This document shows, piece by piece, positions 1 through 7,386 of a stretch of 64,000 nt of DNA; positions within the stretch are counted from its first letter, which is position 1, and every line of letters starts with the position of its first letter. The stretch lies in contig CAUBIC010000008.1 of NCBI GenBank assembly GCA_958435945.1, positions 1 to 64,000 of the forward strand, written 5' to 3'. Both the position numbers and the translations under genes were made by a program. The notes under the pieces are model-generated. The model was not told the DNA's origin, ran no database searches, and worked only from the letters and a program-made list of their open reading frames with translations. This stretch comes from an uncultured Collinsella sp. Its GTDB lineage: Bacteria; Actinomycetota; Coriobacteriia; Coriobacteriales; Coriobacteriaceae.

Positions 1-123
1 CGGGATTGGTCAATCTCGGCCGACTATATTTGGCTAAATTATTCCGGCGCTAACATAAAACCTAAAGAACTGTTGCAAATGAATGGCAAATACCCAGATG
101 CCGCCGTTGCGATTTTCAATTAA
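1..123 (+). CDS. C-terminal end of an unidentified protein (partial)
   Basis: Frame 1 is open for 40 codons from the window edge to a TAA at 121-123. The peptide ends in KYPDAAVAIFN. The stretch is clearly more AT-rich than everything downstream, as is the spacer to position 198, which fits an acquired gene or the edge of an island. I do not recognise the family. Only the tail is visible, so the open frame could also be chance. Confidence 0.4.
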   Translation, partial: RDWSISADYIWLNYSGANIKPKELLQMNGKYPDAAVAIFN

Positions 124-198
124 CTGTTACGCGGGAACAGCAAAATGCTACTATCTAACAAGCACGTAAGAAAGCAGATTAACGGTTAAGGCTAAGAA

Positions 199-603
199 GT
201 GGCAGGTATGTCGGAAGCAACTAGGACCCGCACGCATGCGCCCGAGGTTAGGCAGCGCGCCGTCGAGATCCTCCAAGAGGGGGTCGGTCACCGCGCCCTC
301 GCTGCAAAGCTTGGCATTCCCCAGGCCACGGCTCGTCAGTGGGCCCGCGCATATGCCGTGGGCGGTGCCGACGCCGTGCTCAATGCGGGCGCTCGTCATC
401 ACACCTATTCGTACGACGTAAAGCTCGCCGTGGTTAAGGACCGTCTGGAAAACGGCCTGACGGTTCGCGAGGCCATGATCAAGCACGGGATTCCCAGCGA
501 GTCTTCGGTTAAGGCCTGGTGCCGCCAGTATCGCGAGAGCGGTGAGTCCGCGCTGGTCGATAAGCCGCGCGGTCGCAAGCCGCGCGTTAAAAAGGCGGAA
601 TAG
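199..603 (+). CDS. helix-turn-helix protein, IS3-family OrfA-like
   Basis: 134 aa. Two consecutive helix-turn-helix units are visible: residues about 12-55 (RALAAKLGIPQATARQWARA) and about 70-115 (VREAMIKHGIPSESSVKAWC). A basic tail follows (KPRGRKPRVKK). This tandem HTH_28/HTH_Tnp_1 layout and the W-x-R-x-Y-x-x-x-G spacing are typical of OrfA of IS3/IS150 elements, which binds the element ends. No OrfB integrase (DDE) follows and no terminal repeats are visible, so this is either an orphan remnant or a domesticated DNA-binding protein. GTG at 199 has AAGG about 8 nt upstream; ATG at 208 is an alternative start. It is followed at once by its own terminator, so it is a single-gene unit. Confidence 0.7.
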   Translation: MAGMSEATRTRTHAPEVRQRAVEILQEGVGHRALAAKLGIPQATARQWARAYAVGGADAVLNAGARHHTYSYDVKLAVVKDRLENGLTVREAMIKHGIPSESSVKAWCRQYRESGESALVDKPRGRKPRVKKAE

Positions 604-615
604 CGAACGGGATGG

Positions 616-638
616 TGCGCCCACAGGGGCGCATTTTT
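616..638 (+). terminator. Rho-independent terminator after the HTH gene
   Basis: TGCGCCC at 616-622 pairs with GGGCGCA at 627-633 over a four-base loop and is followed by five T. It separates the HTH gene from the hydrogenase operon. Confidence 0.75.
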
Positions 639-784
639 CTTGCCGCCCCTCTGCTCCAATGCGGACAGACTCCTTGCCCCGTACGCCTAAAACTCCCCAG
701 TTGACCGAAAACCCGCCGCCGCTACTCCTCAATTGAGCTATAACGTTAAACAATTGCAGCGTTTTTGCATGGGGGAGCGATGGT

Positions 785-3667
785 ATGACGCTACTGTATT
801 TCCTTACCCTGTTTCCGCTGGTACCGGCGCTGGGCATGCTGCTCGCGCGCGGTGACCGCGCCCGCGATGCGGTGGGGCTCATAGGCTCCGGCATTATTAT
901 GGCGGTGACAGTTGTAGTCGCCGTCATGTTTTTCGGCACGGGTCCGCAGAACTTTGAGGTTGCCCCCGGCACCTCGCATGTGCTCTCGATCATCAGCTCC
1001 GCCATCGATGTCATCCTATGCGCCGTCATCCTATACAACGCGTATAAATATAGGAACGCGCTCACCACGGTGCTCGGCATAGTCCAGCTGGTGGGCTCGC
1101 TCGCCTTTGCAGCCATGACGCTGCCCGCGGCCGAAGCCGTCACGGCAACGCCGCTCTACCTGGATTACATGAGCGTGATCATGGTGCTCGCCGTCGGCAT
1201 TGTCGGCAGCCTTATCTGCGTGTATGCCCTGGGCTACATGAAGGACTTCCAGGCCCATGACGAGCACGAGGCTGCGCTGCGCGGGCAGACTGCGCCCGAC
1301 CGACGCCCGCAGTTCCTGGCGCTTATGTTCCTGTTCCTCTCGGCCATGTTCGTCATCGTGACGAGCGACAACCTTGAGTGGTTGTTCTGCGGCTGGGAAA
1401 TCACCACCGTGTGCTCGTTCCTCATGATTGGCTACACGCGCACGCCCGAGGCCATCAAGAACGCCTTCACCCAGATTATCCTCAACATGCTGGGCGGCAT
1501 CGCGTTTTTGGCCGGACTCATGTACCTGCACGTTAACGGCATGCCGCTGACCATCTCGGGCATGATCGAGCTTTCCGGCGCCGGAACCGCGCAGTCCGCG
1601 CTGCTGGTGATGCCGGTCATCCTGCTGTCGCTCGCCGCACTCACTAAGGCCGCGCAGATGCCGTTCCACACCTGGCTGCTGGGTGCCATGGTTGCCCCCA
1701 CGCCCACGAGTGCCCTGCTGCACTCGTCAACCATGGTCAAAGCCGGCGTGTTCCTAATGGTCAAGCTGAGCCCGCTCTATGCCATCTATCCCGTGACCGG
1801 CTTTATGGTCACGAGTGTGGGTGCCATCACGTTTTTGCTCGCTGCCCTCATGGCCATCTCGCAGAGCAACGCCAAGCGCGTGCTCGCGTACTCCACCATT
1901 TCCAACTTGGGCCTCATCAGTGCCTGTTTGGGTGTCGGCGCGCCCGAGGCCGTATGGGCGGCCATCTTCCTGATCCTGTTCCACACGGTGGCCAAGTCGC
2001 TGCTGTTCCTGTGCGTGGGCACGGCCGAGCATCATATCGGCAGCCGCAATATCGAGGACATGGACGGTATGTTCAGCCGTATGCCACACCTGACGCGCTT
2101 GATGATGCTGGGCATCATGGGCATGTTCGTGGCGCCGTTTGGCATGCTCGTGTCCAAGTGGGGCGCTCTGGTGGCGTTTGCGCAGACCGGCAACGTGCTC
2201 ATGATCATGGTGCTTGCCTTTGGCTCGGCCGCGACGTTTTACTTCTGGGGCAAGTGGCTTGCCAAGCTTTCGGGCGTCGACCCCACGGCTCAAAACGTTG
2301 AGGTCAATGTCCATAAGACTGAATGGATGGCGCTCAACACCATCGCCGCGCTGCTGATTCTGTGCTGTGTGGCGTTCCCGGTTATCTCGAGCGGCCTGGT
2401 GTCGCCTTACTTGGCCATGGTGTTTGGCCGCGTGCCGTACGTTATTGGCAAGGACGCCATGTATCTGATGGTGGTTATCGTGGCGTTTATCGCCGTGGTG
2501 CTGCTGACGTCGTTCCGCGTGAGCAATAAGCCGCACGTCAACGTGTACCTTTCGGGCGTGGGAACCGACAAATATCGCCATTTCCGCGGCTCGATGGGAC
2601 ACGAGGTGAAGGCCGAAAAGCGCAATTGGTACTCGGAGGACGCCCTTGGCGAGAAGCGTATTGGCCCCGCGGGTAGCGTCGTGTGCTGCAGTATTATTTT
2701 GTTTGCGCTGCTGTGTTGCGCGTGGATTGGGCCCGAGCGGCTTGCCATGAGCGCGCCCTCGGTGCTGCGTGGCAAGTATTTTGAAGGTTCGGGCGTCGTG
2801 GGCATCTTTATAGGCACCGTGGCATTTGCCCTGATTGCGCCGCTTGTGGGCGGCCTGATCGACGGCATCGACCGCAAGCTGTCCGCTCGCATGCAGGGCC
2901 GCGTGGGCCCGCGCTTGCTGCAGCCCTTCTACGACGTTGCCAAGCTGCTGCGCAAGGCCCCCGCCAGCGTAAACACCATGGACGATACCTACATGGCGTG
3001 CGCGCTCATCTTTACCGTGGTGGGCGGCGGCATCTTTGTGTCGGGTTCCAACACGCTGTTGTGCGCCTTTATGGTGACGCTCGCCGCGATCTTTGTGGTG
3101 TTGGCGTCCGCCTCGACGCAAAGCCCGTTTGCCCAGGTTGGCGCCGACCGCGAGCTGCTGCAGGTTATGAGTTACGAGCCCGCCGTTCTGCTGATGAGCG
3201 TGGGTCTGTACCTTGCCACCGATAGCTTCGATTCCATCGCCGTGACGGGGCAGTCGGCCCCCATCATCGTGTACAGCGCGCCCATTTTCCTCGCGCTGCT
3301 CGCGGTGCTCACCATCAAGCTGCGCAAGTCGCCGTTTGACCTTTCGTACTCGCATCACGCGCATCAGGAGATCGTCCAGGGCGTTGCCACCGAGATGAGC
3401 GGCGGCACGCTGGCCAAGATGACCCTTATGCACTGGTGCGAGACCGTGCTGTTTTTGATGTGGGTGGGCATGTTCTTTGTCTGGGACAACCCGGTGAGCT
3501 GGGTGGTCGCCCTGGTCGTGATGGCTGCGACGTACTTTGTCGAGGTGCTTATCGACAACACCTTCGCACGCAGTACCTGGCGCAGCTGCTTGAAGCTCGG
3601 ATGGGGCGTGGCGCTGGTGTTTGGCCTGCTCAACCTTATGCCCATCCTCGTCGACGTGTTTATTTAG
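785..3667 (+). CDS. fused EchA-EchB membrane subunit of Ech [NiFe] hydrogenase (NuoL/HyfB-like + NuoH/HyfC-like)
   Basis: 960 aa polytopic protein. Residues about 1-610 are a proton-translocating antiporter-like subunit (NuoL/HyfB/EchA), with the family segment around KAAQMPFHTWLLGA and PTPTSALLHSSTMVKAG. Residues about 665-960 are a complete NuoH/HyfC/EchB subunit, with ARMQGRVGPRLLQPFYDVAKLL near residue 700 and KSPFDLSYSHHAHQEIVQG later; this subunit anchors the hydrogenase arm. In described Ech complexes these are two separate genes. Here the frame reads through without a stop, and the order matches echA-echB. The start ATG has GGGGGAG 8 nt upstream. The small-subunit gene follows after 12 nt. 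Role: couples ferredoxin-dependent H2 evolution or uptake to ion transport across the membrane. The fusion is seen directly; the direction of the reaction is inference. Confidence 0.9.
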   Translation: MTLLYFLTLFPLVPALGMLLARGDRARDAVGLIGSGIIMAVTVVVAVMFFGTGPQNFEVAPGTSHVLSIISSAIDVILCAVILYNAYKYRNALTTVLGIVQLVGSLAFAAMTLPAAEAVTATPLYLDYMSVIMVLAVGIVGSLICVYALGYMKDFQAHDEHEAALRGQTAPDRRPQFLALMFLFLSAMFVIVTSDNLEWLFCGWEITTVCSFLMIGYTRTPEAIKNAFTQIILNMLGGIAFLAGLMYLHVNGMPLTISGMIELSGAGTAQSALLVMPVILLSLAALTKAAQMPFHTWLLGAMVAPTPTSALLHSSTMVKAGVFLMVKLSPLYAIYPVTGFMVTSVGAITFLLAALMAISQSNAKRVLAYSTISNLGLISACLGVGAPEAVWAAIFLILFHTVAKSLLFLCVGTAEHHIGSRNIEDMDGMFSRMPHLTRLMMLGIMGMFVAPFGMLVSKWGALVAFAQTGNVLMIMVLAFGSAATFYFWGKWLAKLSGVDPTAQNVEVNVHKTEWMALNTIAALLILCCVAFPVISSGLVSPYLAMVFGRVPYVIGKDAMYLMVVIVAFIAVVLLTSFRVSNKPHVNVYLSGVGTDKYRHFRGSMGHEVKAEKRNWYSEDALGEKRIGPAGSVVCCSIILFALLCCAWIGPERLAMSAPSVLRGKYFEGSGVVGIFIGTVAFALIAPLVGGLIDGIDRKLSARMQGRVGPRLLQPFYDVAKLLRKAPASVNTMDDTYMACALIFTVVGGGIFVSGSNTLLCAFMVTLAAIFVVLASASTQSPFAQVGADRELLQVMSYEPAVLLMSVGLYLATDSFDSIAVTGQSAPIIVYSAPIFLALLAVLTIKLRKSPFDLSYSHHAHQEIVQGVATEMSGGTLAKMTLMHWCETVLFLMWVGMFFVWDNPVSWVVALVVMAATYFVEVLIDNTFARSTWRSCLKLGWGVALVFGLLNLMPILVDVFI

Positions 3668-3679
3668 GAGGCGGCATCC

Positions 3680-4297
3680 ATGGATCATAAAATGTCGCGC
3701 TCGCCGTGGGTTATTCATTACGACGGCTCGAGCTGCAACGGATGCGATATCGAGGTGCTGGCCTCGCTCACGCCGCTGTTCGATGCGGAGCGCTTTGGCG
3801 TGGTCAACACCGGCAACCCCAAGCATGCGGACATCTTTTTGGTGACGGGGTCGGTCAATGCCCAGAACCTGCCCGTCGTGCGCCAGATCTACAACCAAAT
3901 GCTCGAGCCCAAGTGCGTGGTGGCGTGCGGCATCTGCGCGTGCTCGGGCGGCGTGTTCCGCGATGCCTATAACGTGATCGGCGGCGTGGACCGCGCGATT
4001 CCCGTGGACGTGTACGCGCCCGGGTGCGCCATCCGTCCCGAGACGGTGATCGATGCCATCGTGGAGGCGTGCGGCATTCTGGATCAGAAGGAGGCCGTGA
4101 TGCGTGCTGGCGGCGATCCGCTTACCGTGGGCGGCGCCGCTACCTGGGACGGTGGCGTTGAGCTGGGCGAGGACGGGTTTGTGGCTGTGGGGGCCGGGGC
4201 TGACGGTGCCGGTGACGCGCCTGCCGGGAAGTCCGCCGCGCCCGCCGCTGGCGACGCACCTGCTGGGACGCCCGCCGCTGCAAAGGAGGCCGAGTAA
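3680..4297 (+). CDS. echC: Ech hydrogenase small subunit EchC (NuoB-like, [4Fe-4S])
   Basis: 205 aa. The proximal [4Fe-4S] ligands of NuoB/EchC-type subunits are present: Cys19 and Cys22 (SCNGCD), Cys83 (ACGICACSGG) and Cys116 (APGC). The fold ends near residue 155. The remaining about 50 residues are an Ala/Gly/Pro-rich, low-complexity tail with repeated DAPAG units, which typical EchC proteins lack. It overlaps echD by one base (TAATG), so translation is coupled. GGAGG sits upstream of the ATG. It carries electrons between the ferredoxin subunit and the [NiFe] site of the large subunit. Confidence 0.92.
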   Translation: MDHKMSRSPWVIHYDGSSCNGCDIEVLASLTPLFDAERFGVVNTGNPKHADIFLVTGSVNAQNLPVVRQIYNQMLEPKCVVACGICACSGGVFRDAYNVIGGVDRAIPVDVYAPGCAIRPETVIDAIVEACGILDQKEAVMRAGGDPLTVGGAATWDGGVELGEDGFVAVGAGADGAGDAPAGKSAAPAAGDAPAGTPAAAKEAE

Positions 4298-5013
4298 TGC
4301 AAAAGGCTATCTATACCACCGTCGGGATCGACGAGCTCCTGTCGCATGTCCAGGCGCTCAAGGGCGTCGGCGCGCGCTTTGTGCAAATGCATGCCGAGCG
4401 CAACGTCGACGACGGCACGTATCGCCTGGTCTATACGTTTATCAACGTTCGTGCTGCACAGGAGCAGATCGCTCAGGATGGCAGCTATGCGATCGAGAAC
4501 CTGGTGGTCGAGGGCATCGACCAGTACCAGGAGATTCCGTCCATCAGCTCGTATTATCCGGCGGTATTCCCGTTTGAGAACGAGGCGCACGACCTGTTTG
4601 GGCTTGCCATTACCGATATGCAGATCGACTTTAAGGGCTTTTTCTACCAGGTCTCGACTGCCGAGCCCATGAGCGTTATCACACCCGAGGTGAAGGCCGC
4701 GCGCGAGAAAGCCATGAAGGTCCGCGCCGCCGCCGAGGCCAAGGCGCGCAAGGCCGCGGCCGAGAAGGCCGCTGCCGCTGTTGCTGCGGGGGAGGGCGCC
4801 GCAGGCGCCGGCGATGCTGCGGGCGCTGCCGTCGCCCAGTCCGCTGCGGCTACCGGCTCCGATGCTCAGCACGATGAAGCTGCTGCCAAGGCCGCACTTA
4901 AGGCTGCCGAGATGGAGGCAAAGCTCGCCGCCATGGATCCCGAGAAAGCGGCCAAGGTCCGCGCGGCGCTTGCCGCCAAGGCCGCCCGCGACAAGCAGAA
5001 AAAGGAGGCGTAA
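4297..5013 (+). CDS. echD: Ech hydrogenase subunit EchD (NuoC-like) with Ala/Lys-rich tail
   Basis: 238 aa. Residues 1-125 match the 30-kDa NuoC/EchD/HyfG-N family, including the ENEAHDLFGL segment. From about residue 130 the protein is an Ala/Lys/Glu-rich extension (AKARKAAAEKAAA and similar), predicted helical or disordered; such a tail is not part of the NuoC domain. It is placed between small and large subunit genes exactly as in ech operons, starting inside the stop codon of echC and ending 5 nt before echE. It is a structural connector of the hydrogenase arm. The tail may mediate assembly or surface contacts, but that is a guess. Confidence 0.88.
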   Translation: MQKAIYTTVGIDELLSHVQALKGVGARFVQMHAERNVDDGTYRLVYTFINVRAAQEQIAQDGSYAIENLVVEGIDQYQEIPSISSYYPAVFPFENEAHDLFGLAITDMQIDFKGFFYQVSTAEPMSVITPEVKAAREKAMKVRAAAEAKARKAAAEKAAAAVAAGEGAAGAGDAAGAAVAQSAAATGSDAQHDEAAAKAALKAAEMEAKLAAMDPEKAAKVRAALAAKAARDKQKKEA

Positions 5014-5018
5014 GGTCC

Positions 5019-6107
5019 ATGGCACATCGCTCCGTTATTCCGTTTGGCCCGCAACACCCGGTGCTGCCCGAGCCGCTTCATCTGGACCTGGTGATCGAGG
5101 ACGACCGCGTCATCGAGGCAATTCCGCAGATCGGCTTTGTGCACCGCGGGCTCGAGAAACTCACCGAAAAGCGCGACATGCACCAGTTTGGCTACATCGC
5201 CGAGCGCATCTGCGGCATCTGCGCCGTGGGCCACAGCTACGGCTATGCCAGCGCCTGCGAACGTATGCTTGGTATCGAAGTGCCCGGTCGCGTGCAGTAT
5301 ATCCGCACCATTTTGCATGAGCTTTCGCGCATCCACTCGCATCTGCTGTGGCTGGGCCTGCTCGCCGATGCCTTTGGCTTCGAGGCGCTGTTCTATCGGT
5401 CGTGGACCCTGCGCGAGCAGATTCTCAAGATCTTTGAGAGTACGTGCGGCGGCCGCGTGATTCTGTCGATCAACGAGATCGGCGGTCTTAAACACGACAT
5501 TGAGGACTCCGAGCTGGCGGGTATTGTCCAGACGCTCGATGCCATGCGTCCCGACTACGAGGCCCTGGTGCATACGTTTTTGGACGACAATAGCTGCGGC
5601 GAGCGCTTGCATGGCGTGGGCGTGATCAGCAAGAAGGATGCGCTGGAGCTTTCGATGGTCGGCCCGTTTGGGCGCGCCTCGGGCGTGGACTACGACGTAC
5701 GCATGTTTGGCGACGGTGCCTATGCGGACTTGGCTGCATTTGAGCCCATCGTTGCCACCGACGGCGACTGCTATGCCCGCTGCCAGGTGCGTTGTGCCGA
5801 GGTCACGCAGGCCATGGACATCATCAAGGAGCTTGTGGGCAAGATCCCACACGACGGTATCGGCGGGCGCACCAAGCTCACGCCGGCCGACGGCGCGCGC
5901 GGCGAGGTTGTGATTGAGCAGCCGCGCGGCGAGGCGTACTACTATGTGCGCGGTAACGGCACCAAGAATCTGGACCGTTTTCGCGTGCGAACGCCGACGT
6001 CGCAAAACCTGGCGGGTCTGACACATGCGCTGCAGGGCGTGCTCCTTGCCAACGTTCCTATGATTATCCTGACCATCGACCCCTGCATTAGCTGCACGGA
6101 AAGGTAG
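5019..6107 (+). CDS. echE: Ech hydrogenase large subunit EchE ([NiFe] catalytic)
   Basis: 362 aa. The N-terminal nickel motif RICGICAVGH supplies Cys65 and Cys68. The C-terminal motif DPCISCTER supplies Cys356 and Cys359, so all four [NiFe] ligands are present and the protein should be a true hydrogenase rather than a NuoD quinone-site subunit. The stop codon follows the last Arg directly: there is no C-terminal extension to be removed by a maturation protease. The start ATG is 5 nt after echD, with GGAGG about 10 nt upstream. It catalyses reversible proton reduction to H2 at the cytoplasmic side of the membrane, together with EchC and EchF. Confidence 0.95.
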   Translation: MAHRSVIPFGPQHPVLPEPLHLDLVIEDDRVIEAIPQIGFVHRGLEKLTEKRDMHQFGYIAERICGICAVGHSYGYASACERMLGIEVPGRVQYIRTILHELSRIHSHLLWLGLLADAFGFEALFYRSWTLREQILKIFESTCGGRVILSINEIGGLKHDIEDSELAGIVQTLDAMRPDYEALVHTFLDDNSCGERLHGVGVISKKDALELSMVGPFGRASGVDYDVRMFGDGAYADLAAFEPIVATDGDCYARCQVRCAEVTQAMDIIKELVGKIPHDGIGGRTKLTPADGARGEVVIEQPRGEAYYYVRGNGTKNLDRFRVRTPTSQNLAGLTHALQGVLLANVPMIILTIDPCISCTER

Positions 6108-6114
6108 GCGCGGC

Positions 6115-6456
6115 ATGAGTTTACTGACATTTGCCAAGACGGCCTTGGGCTCTATGGTCAAGCAGCCGGTCACGGTGTGCTATCCGCAGGAGAATCTCGT
6201 GGCGCCCGAGCGCCTGCGCGGGCACATCGTTAACGACATGGACGTGTGCATTTGCTGCGGCATGTGCGCGCGTCGCTGCCCGGCGGGCGCGCTTGCGGTC
6301 GATCGCAAGGGCGGTACCTGGTCGATCGATCCGTATGCCTGCGTGGTATGCGGCGAGTGTATCGAAAGCTGTCCCAAACACTGCCTGACTATGGACACCG
6401 CCCGCACCCCAGTCGCAGCGAACAAGACTCCCACGGTAGAAACTAAGTCGGAGTAG
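6115..6456 (+). CDS. echF: Ech hydrogenase ferredoxin-like subunit EchF (2x[4Fe-4S])
   Basis: 113 aa. Two CxxCxxCxxxCP clusters are visible, CICCGMCARRCP and CVVCGECIESCP, in the NuoI/EchF arrangement. It starts 7 nt after echE and is the last gene of the operon. It accepts electrons from soluble ferredoxin and passes them to EchC. The N-terminus (TFAKTALGSMVKQPVT) is the amphipathic helix usual in NuoI-type subunits. The tail after residue 95 is short and polar. A strong hairpin lies just downstream. Confidence 0.92.
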   Translation: MSLLTFAKTALGSMVKQPVTVCYPQENLVAPERLRGHIVNDMDVCICCGMCARRCPAGALAVDRKGGTWSIDPYACVVCGECIESCPKHCLTMDTARTPVAANKTPTVETKSE

Positions 6457-6477
6457 CGCTGGAATAGAGCTGGAATA

Positions 6478-6511
6478 GGGGCCGGTGGGGCAAAAATGCC
6501 CCGCCGGCCCC
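6478..6511 (+). terminator. GC-rich hairpin after the hydrogenase operon
   Basis: 15-nt arms 6478-6492 and 6497-6511 pair with one G-T wobble around an AAAA loop. There is no T-tract, so it may be a terminator of the Rho-assisted kind or a 3'-end stabiliser. Confidence 0.5.
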
Positions 6512-6542
6512 GCGCTTAAACGCGCGGTTGGGCCGCCACGAA

Positions 6543-6696
6543 CAAAACTATGTCGGTTTACTACGAAGAATTCGACATTCCCGACCATGACTGCATTTTT
6601 CTAAATACTGCAAGCGTTCTACCTGCGGTTTTGCAAACGCGCAATTTACCGTGGTCGAAGGCGGGCGATTCGTCGTAGTAAACCGACATAGTTTTG
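6543..6696. repeat. 154-bp inverted-repeat element with 29-bp arms
   Basis: Arms 6543-6571 and 6668-6696 are reverse complements with one mismatch (CAAAACTATGTCGGTTTACT is the start of the left arm). The 96-bp core has no long ORF. It lies between the convergent echF and response-regulator genes. No target-site duplication is obvious. The rest of this 300-bp intergenic stretch holds only the echF hairpin. Candidates: MITE-like element, or a bidirectional 3'-end structure. Confidence 0.7.
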
Positions 6697-6756
6697 AAAT
6701 GGCATTAAATCGGTAGCAGCCATTTTGCTATGCCGGGGCGGTCGGCCGTTGGGAAA

Positions 6757-7386
6757 TTACCCTCGCAGGTAGGCGATGGCGATCTGTGTGCGGTTGCGCA
6801 GGCCCATTTTGGCAAGGATTGAGCTGATGTGGTTGCGTACGGTGCCTTCGCCCATATAGGCGGTGGCAGCAATCTCCTTGTTGTCGAGGCCGCGGGCGAT
6901 GAGCTCGGCGACTTCGAACTCGCGGTCAGTCAGGCTGACAAAGGCCGCGGGCCGGCGGGTTGCGCCGGCCTCGACGTCCACCCCATCAGAGTCGACATCC
7001 TCGATTGCCTTGCCCTCGAGTACGCGTTTGCCGTCCATGACTTGCGTCAATGCCGGAGGAATGGCGGCGACATCGGTCTTGATCAGGTAGCCGCGGGCGC
7101 CCAGTTTGAGCGCCGACACAATGTACTCGTCATCCGAGAATGTCGTCAGAAACACCACGCGCGCCGAAGGGTCGCGCTCAAGGATCTCGCGTGCCGCCGA
7201 AAGTCCGTCACGCCCCGGCATCTGAATGTCGAGCAGTGCGATATCGGGCGCGTGTTCGGCATAGAGCGAAACCGCATCGTTGCCGTTGGCACCGGTGCCC
7301 ACCACTTCGATCTGCGGCTGGGCGCCCAGGATAATCTTGAGCGAATCGACCACCAAGCGGTCGTCGTCGACAACGATGAGCCTCAT
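6757..7386 (-). CDS. NarL/LuxR-family response regulator
   Basis: 209 aa. The receiver domain (residues 1-120) has the acidic DDD cluster at the N-terminus, the phospho-acceptor in LLDIQMPG near residue 54 and the conserved Lys in YLIKTD. The C-terminal LuxR-type HTH (about 150-208) shows LTDREFEVAELIARGLDNKE and GTVRNHISSILAKMG. Its start overlaps the end of the kinase gene by 4 nt (ATGA), so the two are co-translated. It is divergent from the ABC exporter genes starting at 8725, which are the likely targets by analogy with DesKR/LiaSR-type systems that sit beside ABC-2 exporters. Confidence 0.93.
   Translation of the reverse strand: MRLIVVDDDRLVVDSLKIILGAQPQIEVVGTGANGNDAVSLYAEHAPDIALLDIQMPGRDGLSAAREILERDPSARVVFLTTFSDDEYIVSALKLGARGYLIKTDVAAIPPALTQVMDGKRVLEGKAIEDVDSDGVDVEAGATRRPAAFVSLTDREFEVAELIARGLDNKEIAATAYMGEGTVRNHISSILAKMGLRNRTQIAIAYLRG

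Noticed and set aside
1754..3898. 714-codon minus-strand open frame
   Set aside because: Antisense of the echAB gene; His/Gln/Arg-rich composition typical of a GC-rich shadow frame. The plus-strand product is unambiguous. The same applies to the long minus frames at 12788-14794 and 19072-21636.
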